DNA of 64,000 nt from Anthopleura xanthogrammica. Lineage: Eukaryota; Cnidaria; Anthozoa; Actiniaria; Actiniidae. The stretch covers positions 2,544,001 through 2,608,000 of the forward strand of contig OZ025208.1 of assembly GCA_964019055.1 (NCBI GenBank). Direction: 5' to 3'. Both the position numbers and the translations under genes were made by a program. Under the pieces are notes generated by a model. That model ran no database searches. It was not told where the DNA came from and saw nothing but the letters and a program-made list of their open reading frames with translations. Position 1 is the stretch's first letter. Each line of letters starts with the position of its first letter. Shown here piece after piece: positions 25,593-36,073 of this stretch.

Positions 25593-26087
25593 TTTAATAC
25601 TTATAATGCGCATATTACATATGAATATGATCACATATTACACTTAATGTACAATGCTAAGTAATAGATATATAAATATGATATGGAGCAAACGCATCAA
25701 AACCATGTAATAAACACAAAACAGACACAAACAAGTAGCAGCCATCTAGTGACAATCAGTTACCCCCACTCATCCAGAACATCCACCACACAAAGAACAA
25801 AGTGAATACCACAAGGGTCTCTTGTGTATTTGTCTTTGTGCAATGGATGCTCCGGCCGAGCGACAGTGACTAATAGGTACTACCTGCAAGTATCAACTCT
25901 GAATTCACTCCATGGCTTCAATGCGCTTGCCCCAATAAGTAATAATATAAATGTATAAAAATCTAAATAAACGAGCAATTATAAGGTATATAGTGTATAA
26001 AGGTATATAGATATAAAATTCTATGTAAAAGCTAATTTAAAAAGAAATATCTTAACAGCTGACTTAAAACTATTTACACATGGTATA

Positions 26088-28328
26088 GAGTGCAAATAAT
26101 ATAACCGTGAAATAGTTAGCTAGCTAACTAATGACTAATTATGTCCTAAGTTCTTCCTAAATTTGATTAGTGGATAAATAAGCGAGCCGTGACGGGTCTT
26201 GCACGTGCAAGCATGTTTAATTAGTCAAATGATTACCGCTACGCTGGGGTTTTGTAAAGCGGAATAAAAAAAACAACCGTGATAATTTGAACAAACTTTT
26301 ATTCCACATTAATCTATCAGTATTACAATTCAAATAATCTGGCACAAGAAAGGATGAAAAAATTGCCGTTTCTTGGTCTGCAATAATTAATTCAGTAAAC
26401 CTGCAGATTAACCTGAGGATTGTGACTTCATGTGGAGACAAAACGCAAAAGGCGGTGCCTACTGCAGTGGTCATGCGTACCCTCCTCAAAAGAGGGTAGA
26501 GATTTTGCTCGAATATGTAAACTGTCAATCTATTGCAGTCACTGCTCGGAGGTGTAAAGTGTCGTACAACTGCGTTACGCTTACAGCCCAAACTGAAGGC
26601 AACACAAGGCCTAAATCCATACCATGGTACATCGAAACGTATATTCAAGCTATTGTCATCCTATATCCAACAATATACATAAAAGAGATTCAAGATATGG
26701 TAGCCGGAGACTCCAACCTCGCACCGAATCTCATCCCCTCTTGCTCCTTCATTTCAAAACTTCTATCGAGGCTTAATATAACGAGAAAAAGAAGTACCAT
26801 GGTTGCTGTCGAAAGGTTTTCTCCTTACATCCAGCAAAGACGCCGAGATTTCTTCGCCTGGCGCAGAACCGTCGACCCACGAATGGTGTACTTTTTCGAT
26901 GAAACGTCCTTTTCCCCTGATACCGATTATCGCCAAATGGGAAGGACTGATTGTGGTTTTCCCTTACCTAGCTACAGGCGCAAAGGACTAGAGAGATCGA
27001 CTTACTCAGCTCTCGGAGTTGTTGGTTACGTAGAGGGAGTTTTGATGGTCGTACCGATCGAAGGTAATTTTAACACTGATTTAGTTAATGATGTGATAGA
27101 AGGCAATTTTTACCTCTCCTTCCCCGCCACTGCTTCCTGGTTGCAGACAATGCTAGCGTGCATAACGATGTAAATTTGGCCAACATCTTAGCTCCCAGAG
27201 GCATTACATTAGTAAAATTGCCGGCTTACAGTTATGACCTCAATCCAATAGAAATGGTGTTTGGACTTGCGAAAGCAAATTCTCGTAAGACACCTGGAAT
27301 GCTCGCTGATAACATGTTTGTTGGAATAATTGATGCATTCCTTGCAATTCAAGAGAACAGGTTCGACGGTTTTATGGCAGATCCTGGAAATTTTTTGTTT
27401 AATTGTGTAGAAAACTTCGAAGGATGCAATCATGCAGTTAATATTTTATCAATTAATAAATAATATTTTAAGCGAGGCCGCGGTAGCGGAACGTCTTTTG
27501 TTGATCGATTTTTGTAACCTAGAGGATCCGTGTAATCATGACATTTCTAAGTCATATATTTTAGCATTTATAAATGTAAATTTATATAATATCATAGACT
27601 TATCATAGATAATTTATAGTAGCATTGTTATATATAAAACGACCTCTAGATATAGACCAAACTTTTGTAATATTTATACTTAAGTTTGATAGAGCATTTT
27701 CGTTTTCAAATAAAGTCATTATTATTATAATTATTATTATAAGTCTTGACCAGTTAAAGCTCAATAAATAATTAACGTTCCCACTTATTGATTTAATTTT
27801 TTAGCTGCATGTTGGAACATTAAAATGGATATATAGCGAACAATTTCATTTGCGTGCTGTGTTGTTAATTCGAATTCACTATGTTTGTGTCTTGATTTTA
27901 ATTTTAACTGCGTCTTGTGTCTTGATTTAATTTTTAGCTGCATGTTGGAACATCAAAATGGATAGCAAACAATTTCATTTGCGTGCTGTGTTGTTAATTC
28001 GAATTCACTATGTTTGTGTCTTGATTTTAATTTTAGATGCGTCTTGTGTCTTGATTTTTAGCTTAAAAGAAATAAAAGTGTTAGCAAATACTAGTTCATT
28101 TGCGTATTTATTTTAGTTATAGTTGTATCTGCGTCTTGATTTATTGACCTGTGTCTTCATTTTTAACTCATTAAACGTCAGAAACACATTTATTTGTGCA
28201 CTGAGTCGTTGATCTAGAAAAAGCCCGTGCTCCTGTCATGCCTCGCTGATTTCCTATGTCTTGCCTAACTAAGCACTAACTATCTCCTATTTCTTGCTAT
28301 CTATTTCACGGTTATATTATTTGCACTC
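26088..28328 (+). mobile_element. Tc1-like DNA transposon, full length (2.24 kb)
   Basis: Terminal inverted repeats of about 28 bp (gagtgcaaataatataac, continuing cgtgaaatag) at both ends, flanked by TA (26086-26087 and 28329-28330), the target of Tc1/mariner elements. It contains a DD34E transposase gene. The right subterminal part (27800-28065) has two tandem copies of a unit of about 133 bp (gctgcatgttggaacat onward). Confidence 0.85.
26430..27463 (+). pseudogene. Tc1-like DD34E transposase, one frameshift
   Basis: About 345 residues over two frames, the usual length of Tc1 transposases. The N-terminus has a helix-turn-helix-like region (KRVEILLEYVNCQSIAVTAR). The catalytic core has the first Asp in MVYFFDETSFSP, the second in ADNASVHND, and the Glu in YDLNPIEMVF, with 34 residues between the second D and the E. 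A one-base shift near 27140-27150, just before ADNAS, separates frame one (26430-27173) from frame two (ending at TAA 27461-27463). A few further breaks cannot be excluded. It sits centrally between the TIRs. Confidence 0.85.
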
Positions 28329-28330
28329 TA

Positions 28331-28880
28331 TTTCTAATTTCAAGAGGAAGAGCATTCCATAATTTAGGAGCAGCAGATCTAAAAGCCCTGTCACCTAGAG
28401 TCTTACGTTTTCCACTAGCTAGAACTAGGAGTGTGCCGTTTCTATTACGGAGATTTTATCTTGACACCTTAGTTATTGAAACTAAATCGGACAAATATTT
28501 AGGTGCAAGCCCATGTAAACATTTTAATGTTAGCAATACTATCTTAAAAAGGATACGATATCTGATGGGTAACCAGTGTAGATCGAATATAACTGGCGTA
28601 ATGTGACAAAAACGAGGAAGCCCTACAATAATCCTGGCAGCAGAATTTTGAACTCTTTGTAACTTATTCATATGAATATCAGGAAGGCCATACAATAAAC
28701 TATTACAGTAATCAACTTTACTCGCTATGAAAGCATGGACTAAAGTCTCGGTGGCACTACGTGTTAGGTATTTTCTAATTCTTCTGATATTATATAGATG
28801 GTAAAAAGATGAGTTACAGGTTTTCTTAATGTGTTCATTCATATTCAAGTGGGAGTCAAACCAAGCTCCCAGGTTCTATA
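28331..28880 (-). pseudogene. LINE RT C-terminal segment
   Basis: Reads LGAWFDSHLNMNEHIKK, then KVDYCNSLLYGLP, LQRVQNSAARIIVG, HITPVIFDLHWLP, and after a stop and shift RAFRSAAPKLWNALPLEIRN. These are standard motifs of CR1/L2-type LINE C-termini, closely similar to the copy at 47466-48821. Confidence 0.85.
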
Positions 28881-28885
28881 CGACA

Positions 28886-29258
28886 GAAGATTTTTTTATC
28901 TGGGACATTTCATATTAATGTTTATTGGGACAAATACAAATTTGGTATATATTCTAACAACTATTATAAAAAAAAATGTGTTTTCTTCTCCTTAATGTAG
29001 TTTTCTTATCCTCCGCTTTCCACCCTCCACCCGACCAATGTTGATTTTTCAGATCACTTCAAAGTGGCCGAGGTTCCGATTTGGAACAACATTGGTTGTG
29101 GTGGGAGCCATTTTATCCATTTTATCCTACACCCTAGAAAATACAAATGTGTAGATTCACCGCGCATTGCATGATGGGAAGGAAGAGTGCAATACCGATG
29201 AATATACAACGGCTATCCTGCTTTCGAATTGGCTGTATTTTCTATAATGTGGGATAAA
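28886..29258. other. Intron sequence, nothing recognised
   Basis: No coding or repeat structure supported. Confidence 0.4.
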
Positions 29259-29259
29259 A

Positions 29260-29441
29260 AACAACACAACACAACACAACACAACACAACACAACACAAC
29301 ACAACACAACACAACACAACACAACGCAACGCAACGCAACGCAACGCAACGCAACGCAACGCAACGCAACGCAACGCAACGCAATGCAATGCAATGCAAT
29401 GCAATGAAATGAAATGAAATGAAATGCAATGCAATGCAATG
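29260..29441. repeat. Pentanucleotide array with block-wise drift
   Basis: Successive blocks of ACAAC, then GCAAC, GCAAT, GAAAT and GCAAT again. Each block is nearly pure and differs from the last by one base. Confidence 0.97.
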
Positions 29442-29606
29442 CAGTTCTATCTAATTCTGCTTGGGAAGCTAGGGCAATTTCGTTTTTTCTGAAGGACACC
29501 ATTTTTCACTCTACTTTCCCTTTTTGATCTGTCTCTGTATCTGTACCCCCTTTTTTATCCTCTCTTAAAGTACTAAGCGAGGTTAATGCCATGGTTCTTT
29601 CTATAG

Positions 29607-29937
29607 AAAAACTCCAAGGTATCCGTCTAACGGGAGGTTGGACACCCAATCAAGGGTATGTTGAAGTCAAAACTAGCGGTAAATGGACCAAGATTCACTC
29701 TAGACACTGGACGACAAAAGAATCAAGAGTAGCCTGTAAAATGCTCGGTATGACTGATAAAGCAAGTCCATGGTCACCGCCCAAGATAGCAGAACTACCA
29801 ACCATTGTGTCCCTGGAAAGTTGTCATGGCAACGAGGCTTCACTTACAGACTGTAAATCAATATGCAAAGTAGTACAAAACCTTTCTACGTTTTACATCA
29901 GAGGTGTAACGTGTGGACATCCTACTGGTAAATACAG
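29607..29937 (+). CDS. Host gene exon: SRCR domain
   Basis: Acceptor ctatag before 29607, donor gtaaat after 29937; phase 1 in and out. Encodes about 110 residues with the SRCR pattern: IRLTGGWTPNQGYVEV near the start, SRVACKMLG (first Cys), SLESCHGNEASLTDC, then SICK and a final RGVTCGH. The length is that of one complete SRCR domain. The opening GRVEV-type strand is conserved in shape, though the consensus LVGG begins RLTGG here. SRCR domains bind ligands outside the cell and are greatly expanded in cnidarians and sponges. Confidence 0.9.
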
Positions 29938-29985
29938 AGATACTTCATTTGATTAAATAAGCAATAAAAAAACCCAGCTTTTTAA

Positions 29986-30607
29986 GAGTGGCTCTCCGGA
30001 GTGACGGTCGAGAATGGCGGGACAGTTGCAGGATTTTGACCTGCGTATGCTACATCGAAAAGTCGTTTAGCTGCCGGGAAGTAATATTTACGTTCTGAGA
30101 CTGATACTTTCAAGAAATAAAGTAAAATTAACAAGCTTTCAAAACAAATAGTTTTAATGAGAAAAAACATATACTAGATGATGATAAAAGGCATTCAAAT
30201 TAGCTAGGCTAAAATTTGCGTCGCGCTGTAGCTGTTTAGCATGGCTTCAGAAAAATTGCCCGGAAAACAAAAAATTAAATTCTCCTAGAAATATTTTACA
30301 TTGGTTTTGGTGTCTGGTAACTAGTTAAAATGCTGAAAAAGTATCAGATCGGTGGGAGTATATTTTTGTACGAGGTATGTCTTCTTAAAGATGGGTCTTA
30401 TTTTGGGGTGTTCACATTGGTCCAGAGCGGACTAGAAGTCGATTTTCAAACTTTTATAAATTTTGCAAAAAAAGAAGAGCACTCGAGATTTTAAACTTAT
30501 TTTTTTTTGAAAGAGCTCACCAAAGGTTATCTCCTGACAAAATATGAGAGATTTTAAAATCCTGCAACTGTCCCGCCATTATCGACCGTTACGGACTGCA
30601 GCCACTC
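29986..30607. mobile_element. TTAA-flanked MITE
   Basis: Starts gagtggctctccgg and ends cagccactc, with the internal inverted match atggcgggacagttgcagga at left and its complement at right. TTAA on both sides (29982-29985, 30608-30611). It lies 48 bp after the SRCR exon. Non-coding. Confidence 0.75.
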
Positions 30608-30611
30608 TTAA

Positions 30612-31144
30612 GTGCAAGTAAATAATAAATAAATTAAATTCCAATGCACCACGTCGATATTCATTTCGTTTGTGTTTTATTTTATGTAGTAAACGTAAAA
30701 AGGTAAAAAGCGAAAGAAAAACCCCTCTTCACACAAACAAGGTAATATTTCAAAAACGAGTGCAAGGGATTATTTGGGGTTGCAAACACCAAAAAATGTT
30801 GTAAGCACGAAGCTGAAGGGCAGCTGACTCGCGACGAAACACGAATAAACAACGAGTTTTTGATATGACTCAAACTCATTTTAATTTATAATAAGAGGCG
30901 CAAAGTATTTTTAAGAGAAAGAAATGAAAATTTAAGGATAAGAATAGCTTTATTTATAGACCAGGCATTGATGAGCAAAGCATGCTCGTTACAAAAATGT
31001 ACGTGTGTTATACTATGACATAGAAAATATATTATCAATATATATGTATATGTATAATTTATTTTTATTTTTATTTATCAACTTTACAAGTACATAAATG
31101 TATATATTTTAGATACATGTATCTAAATATATATCAATAAAGTC
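30612..31144. other. Intron sequence, nothing recognised
   Basis: A/T-rich. The small minus frame at 30682-30879 has no recognisable motif. Confidence 0.4.
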
Positions 31145-31147
31145 AAT

Positions 31148-31194
<47 letters not shown>
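31145..31194. repeat. (CA)n(TA)n dinucleotide repeat
   Basis: Lies exactly at the 3' end of the minus-strand Penelope-like element and may be its target. Confidence 0.95.
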
Positions 31195-31226
31195 AAAATT
31201 ATCAAAAAACTGGATAATAAACCTTT

Positions 31227-31271
31227 ACAGCCAAATTTTCGACTTTATTAAAAAGTCTTCATCAGGGCTAC
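31227..31271 (-). ncRNA. Hammerhead-ribozyme-like motif in PLE 3' region
   Basis: Minus strand order: stem I strand GTAGCC, consensus core CTGATGA, stem II A-GACTTT-TTAAT-AAAGTC, GAAA, a minimal AA/TT stem III, T at the cleavage position, then GGCTGT, which pairs with GTAGCC (two wobbles). Unlike the 4478 copy, the CTGATGA core is intact. The very short stem III is a known feature of PLE hammerheads. Confidence 0.6.
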
Positions 31272-31439
31272 TGATGAGGACAAACAAACCGTTACAATTC
31301 ATGTTTTTTTACTCGTGCGCGACTAGCGCGCGCTAAGTCAATTACAGCGCGAGCTTACAATTCTCTATGAATAAATTAAAGCTAAAAAACTTAATGTTAA
31401 AATTACAAGAAAAATTACATATGTTTTTAAAACAATAAA

Positions 31440-31517
31440 TTATAGGTATACAAATTCTTCCATATTTAAACCTAATGGGGTTATAGTTCTTAATTTATAT
31501 GCCCAAAAGGCTTCCCT
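31440..31517 (-). pseudogene. PLE ORF C-terminal end (after interruption)
   Basis: Reads REAFWAYKLRTITPLGLN and ends with stop at 31440-31442. It continues the frame of 32547-32979 if the DNA element and one CCCT are removed. Confidence 0.8.
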
Positions 31518-32546
31518 TGTAGAGGCCACAAATGTAATAACTGGCCTCAAATGTAATAACTGGCTTCAAATGTAATAACTGTTGGCCTCAAATGTAATAA
31601 TTGTTGGTCTCAAATGTAACAATTATAAATTGAGAAAAACAAACATGAAAACAAAGCAAAAAAACAGTTGACATATTTATAGAAGCGTAGGAACGAGTTA
31701 TTGTAAGGGGTCACCCACTCAGTTACTGAGGTGTTAGCAGATCGATATTTAAACAACTATGAATCGTCTTACGTTATTTGCTAACGAACGCTACACGAAA
31801 TTTACTTTCGGATTTTGTACGAATACGAATTTTATGTTTCTCGAAGCTTTAGTGCACAATAACTTATTAATAATAGGAATCTGTATTTTTCTCTTCTATA
31901 TGCGGAATGATATTGGCATTGGACATGTCCTAGAATTATGATCGCGCGCACACGCACACATAGGCCCCTGAGGTGTTCCATTCAGTTAACATACAGATTC
32001 AAGAAATGAACATCAAAAGCATATAATTATAAAGTCATGTTTCAATCTTTATTTGGTTAGAACGACTGAACTGAAAACTATACGGAAATTTGCACGGAAA
32101 TTTATAATACTTGATGGCTTGCGTTCAAAAATTCGTAACTGGTCATAAGATAGTTTAAGCATCACGTTAACGGCGAACCGGCAGACACTACAGATTGACT
32201 TTTGCATTAAAGACGTTGAGCAGCAGCAGCAGCAACAACAACAACAACAACAGTAACAACATTTTACAGGGGGGATTTCCAAACAAACACTTATGTTTTC
32301 AATTACATCTGAGGCCAGTTATTACATTTGAGGCCAACAGTTATTACATTTGAGGCCAACAGTTATTACATTTGAAGCCAGTTATTACATTTGAGGCCAT
32401 TTATTACATTTGAGGCCTACAGTTATTACATTTGAGGCCAACAGTTATTACATTTGAAGCCATTTATTACATTTGAGGCCAACAGTTATTACATTTGAGG
32501 CCAGTTATTACATTTGAGGCCAGTTATTACATTTGTGGCCTCTACA
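31518..32546. mobile_element. DNA element with inverted minisatellite ends, inserted in the PLE ORF
   Basis: Begins TGTAGAGGCCACAAATG and ends in its inverse; flanked by CCCT (31514-31517 and 32547-32550). The left end has five and the right end about twelve tandem copies of a 16-24 bp unit (GGCCTCAAATGTAATAACTG type) in opposite orientation. The interior (about 31630-32300) has no recognisable transposase; a 60-codon frame at 31759 is unremarkable. Contains a CAG/CAA tract at 32220. Confidence 0.85.
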
Positions 32547-33225
32547 CCCTTTCCCTTAAATGTTCTTCTGTTTTACACTGATCTATTATGGTAACCTCTA
32601 AATCATCCAAGCCCCTATGATCTAGTGTATTAAAATGCTGGAACATTTTTTCATCTTTGATTTTCTTTCCCTCTGTTAATTTAGAGTGTTTGGTTATCCT
32701 AGACTTATGGTTATTAAACCTTAACCTAAATTTATTGATTGTAGAACCTACACACTGTATACCACAGCGAGAACATGAAATTAAATTTACTACAAAATTA
32801 GAATTACAATTTAAATTTGAATTAATGAAAAAAGGCCGTTTTGTAACAAAACTTTGAAACTTATCCCCCTCAATAATAAAATTACAAATCTGACAATTAA
32901 CCCTCCCACACTTATGACAACCCTTATTATCTATATCATTCTTAGCTCTCAATTCAGCTCTTACTAACATATCCTTCATCTGGGTCTTCTATATGCTACC
33001 ATGGGCACTTCATCAATAGCTTCAGCACATCTTCTTGATGACTGAAGGATCGGTTGGAATTGATGTAGTATCTTGGAGATGTTTGGAAGTCCAGGATGAT
33101 ATGTCAGAACAAATGGAAGTGAAGTAATTTCTTGAAATTGCGGTTTGTAACAACTAATTTTGTTTGGCTTGGGTAAAAAAGATTTTTCCCTATTTTTGTA
33201 AATGTTTTGATACTTCCACATGTTC
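32547..33225 (-). pseudogene. PLE polyprotein: RT end and GIY-YIG domain
   Basis: Two frames joined by a shift near 32978. First: LPFVLTYHPGLPNISKIL and EVPMVAYRRPR, the linker after RT. Second: KDMLVRAELRAK, a Cys-rich stretch GCHKCGRVNCQIC, the GIY-YIG-like core VVNLISCSRCGIQCVGST with RLRFNNHKSRI, then FQHFNTLDHRGLDDLEV. This CCHH-plus-GIY-YIG layout is specific to Penelope-like elements. The GIY and YIG tripeptides are themselves altered (NLIS, CVGS). Confidence 0.85.
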
Positions 33226-34488
33226 TAAGAAACATTATATAACGCTATACGTCATAAAAAAGTACATCTATTTTTTAAGTGCGAAGTTTGGGAATAGAAG
33301 CGATTTTTGGTACAGTCACGCGCTGGAATTCATATTGCGTGATCAGGTACCGCAAGTGAAGTTGCTTGAAAGAGCGTTGAATTGAATTGAATTGAAACTT
33401 TTATTAACACACGGACGTCTCATCAGCTAAAAATAAAACAATATGAAATACAATAAAACTAGTTACGAAATAAATAAAGTAGAAAACAATTTAAGATAAC
33501 TGCTTTATGGTGCATGAGTGCTGTGTGAAACGTAGTCATGTAATGTTTAAAGCCCTACAATGAGGACTGGACGGGTTTTCAAAGTCCGTGCAATTAGTTC
33601 CAGTCCGAGAGCGGAAGTAAAAACATCGATATTGATTACTACCTGTCAAATTTATAAGACTCCATTACACTTCCGTCTCCCCTTACTCGAGGCGCAGATA
33701 AAATAAAACAAGCTTTTAATTTGTTGCCATTTTTTAAAGACATAAGTCCATGCTGATTTTTTCTGTCCATAAAGAACGTTAGACAACTTTTTAAGTATCA
33801 AAATTTTGAGGTTTAAAGCTTAAAAGGCATTTCATGATTTTTTAAAAGCAAATTTATTCAAGGGTTCCGTTTTAACTTTCATCCCTTGTGATTTTTATTC
33901 TACGCTAGCAAGGTTAGCAGCTGATATTTTATTCAGACTTGAATAAATCCGGAAACGCCATCAAGCTCGTGCGGGAGCTAGCACGTGCATTTACGCATGA
34001 TAGATGTTATTATAATCACTGATTCTACCAGTGGCTGTGGACTCCCTGTGAATTTTGCCTGACTATACGTGATCAATATCGTACGTAACTTGTGTCCCGA
34101 GCTTGGAAAAATGTGTAAGTAATGTGTAAACTGGAAGTTAGTCACGTGGCATATGACGTAATAGTATACGATTGACAATTCCTATTGATAATTTATTGAC
34201 ACCAACTATACGATTGACAAGATTGGAATATTTAAACTGTAGGTACTGATTTATTCCGAGGACTAAACACTATCTGATATTTTTCAAAGTCAGATTCATG
34301 ATTATATCGGTCAGCCCGTCAGTTGGTTAGCAGATACGATAATACATATCTAACTATACGCATTATATTGTCCTAAATAACACAGTATACCACTATTTCA
34401 TACTTTTCATTTCTTGATGGACTAAACATCTTAGGAATAGTTTCTGTCAATAAATAATGTAAGATGTAATTTTCTTTCTTTCTTTTAG
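33226..34488. other. Intron sequence; a missing exon is expected near here
   Basis: A short GAATT repeat at about 33377. No exon recognised, although the phase break between 29937 and 34489 calls for one that enters in phase 1 and leaves in phase 0. Confidence 0.4.
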
Positions 34489-34780
34489 ACATCTGATCCC
34501 TGGATACAGCTGTATTTACAAAGACATGTCTACATATGCACTGTAACGTTAAATCGTAGTTGCTATGCTAAAAGTGATAGTGAATATCACATCCTACCGG
34601 TTGTCAGCCTGTACGACACGAATTCCGAGAAGAGCATCCAATGCAATGTTACCATGGATACAGGAAAAGAACAGATAGCGAAGTGTGATGTTGAATTCAA
34701 AGTGAACGTTGTTAGAGTTCGATCATCAGAAAAGAATACTACCTTGACGCTGTGCAGTCAACCAGATGTATCAGCTTACG
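34489..34780 (+). CDS. Host gene exon: fucolectin/FTP-like domain, C-terminal part
   Basis: Acceptor ctttcttttag, donor gtaaga; phase 0 in, phase 1 out. Encodes DPWIQLYLQRHVYICTVTL near the start and LTLCSQPDVSAYG at the end, the hallmarks (dPWwqVDLg...i..V...; yLtLCEVeVyG) of the fucolectin-tachylectin-4-pentraxin-1 fold, a relative of F5/8C domains that often binds fucose. The N-terminal half of the domain, normally with the calcium and ligand residues, is not in this exon and was not found. Confidence 0.7.
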
Positions 34781-34898
34781 GTAAGACGTCTCAATCACTT
34801 TTCCATCCATCCATCCGACCATCCCATGTATCCACTCCTTCCATTCTCTACTTTTCGGTGTTTTATGAATTTTACGTTTTTTTTATATATATTCGCAG

Positions 34899-35092
34899 AT
34901 AATTTTACAAATATACATGGAGTATTGTATGAATTATGGAACAAATACATCACGTCAAGCAACATCCCAATTTTGAAATTTAATGAAGTGTTTGGTGGTC
35001 CTCCCAATATATCTAGTGTCTCTCCATCCTTTAGCATAGCTGCGTTTTCTGGTATGTCGAACTACAGTCTACGACTGCAAGGTTATGTGATG
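34899..35092 (+). CDS. Host gene exon: PA14 domain, first part
   Basis: Acceptor attcgcag, donor gtaaga; phase 1 in, phase 0 out. Contains GVLYELWNKYITSSNIP and SNYSLRLQGYVM. The last string is the characteristic RlrGyf strand of PA14 domains, beta-barrel carbohydrate-binding modules of secreted and surface proteins. Confidence 0.75.
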
Positions 35093-35249
35093 GTAAGAAT
35101 TTTATAACTCCTTGGACTTGGCAAACCACCATGTATTACCCGGTGTTCCTTGGAATTTATCTTTCACATTATCCCTGCGTTAGATTTCCATTGCTTTACA
35201 ATCAATCAATTTGAGAGACATTGATAGTAAACATATCGTCAATCCTCAG

Positions 35250-35410
35250 GTCAGTACCTCAGGGCTTTACCTCATCTCAGCTTCATGTGATGACGAATGT
35301 GAAATATGGCTAAGAAGAGCTGGAGAACCAGAACTGGGTGATAATTTGAGGGCTGATCATAAGCTGTTGATTAAAATTGAATCACCTACGTATCCCGACC
35401 GATACAAATT
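35250..35410 (+). CDS. Host gene exon: PA14 domain, middle part
   Basis: Acceptor aatcctcag, donor gtaaga; phase 0 in, phase 2 out. Encodes TSGLYLISASCDDECEIWL, matching the PA14 pattern tGtYtF..ssDDesrLwl, with paired acidic residues (DDE) where PA14 lectins bind calcium. A Cys pair (CDDEC) is added here. Confidence 0.8.
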
Positions 35411-35736
35411 GTAAGATCATTGTTTTCTGTTTACTCATTTTACTGTCCGTCTGTCCTGCCTGCATGCCTCCTGTGCTACTAGTAGGAAATTTTCAAAAAA
35501 AATACCCCTAAAACAAACCCCCGACCCCACTACCTTGGGCCTTTTTTGATTGTATGCTTGTTTGTTTGTTTCAAGCTAATCTGGAATAGTGACGTAGGAA
35601 TGGCGTCACTGGAAAACTAAGTTGTCATAAAACCTGCGAAAATTGAATTATAAAAGTGTTTATCTGAGATAAATCTATTAATATTTTCATGGGAGGTTTT
35701 TGAGATGTTGTATGTATAAACTATACATTCATTATT

Positions 35737-36060
35737 GAGTGGAAAATAAAATTAAGAAATAACCCGAGTCACCAAGCTTCTAAGAATGACAACTCAGTTT
35801 TGCAAATTTTCTCAATTCTCTATTGCTAATATTTTTAATCAGATCAGCTGTTTGTCAGTCTGTCTATTTGCCTGTCTGTTTGGTTGTTTGGTTGTTTGGT
35901 TGTTTGGTTGTTGAGTGGAACATAAAATAAAGAAATAACCCGAGTCACCAAGCTTCTAAGAATGAAAAACTCAGTTTTGCAAATTTTCTCGATTCTTTAT
36001 TGCTAATATTTTTACTCAGATCAGCTGTTTGTCAGTCTGTCTATTTGCCTGTCTGTTTGG
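35737..36060. repeat. Two-copy tandem repeat (about 175 bp) in intron
   Basis: ttgagtggaa, ataacccgagtcaccaagct, cagatcagctgtttgtcag and gcctgtctgtttggttg occur in both 35737-35911 and 35912-36060. Each copy ends in GTTTGGTT units, the second in the long array. Confidence 0.9.
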
Positions 36061-36073
36061 TTGTTTTTTTTTT

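Larger units (their letters stand above)
25548..28885 (-). mobile_element. CR1/L2-like LINE 3' portion, split by a Tc1-like transposon
   Basis: Minus strand: the ORF2 segment 28331-28880 continues, after removal of 26088-28328, into the C-terminal segment with SFKSAVKIFLFKLAF and on to a 3' UTR ending in a (TAA/ATT)n tail at 25548-25590. The junction reads through a single TA, matching a Tc1-type insertion. Confidence 0.8.
31195..33225 (-). mobile_element. Penelope-like element, split by a DNA element
   Basis: Minus strand: ORF part one 32547-33225, interruption 31518-32546, ORF end 31440-31517, then a 3' UTR with a hammerhead-like motif (31227-31271), ending at aattatcaaaaaactggata read on the plus strand. 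5'-truncated inside the RT C-terminal region. Confidence 0.85.

Noticed and set aside
26217..26648. 143-codon minus-strand ORF
   Set aside because: Shadow of the transposase gene on the other strand, with no motif.
31759..31941. 60-codon ORF inside the 31.5-kb element as its transposase
   Set aside because: Too short and without catalytic or DNA-binding motifs.
32307..32546. CRISPR-like short repeats
   Set aside because: Spacers are 0-6 bp and part of the repeat; the array is a transposon end, mirrored at 31518-31628.
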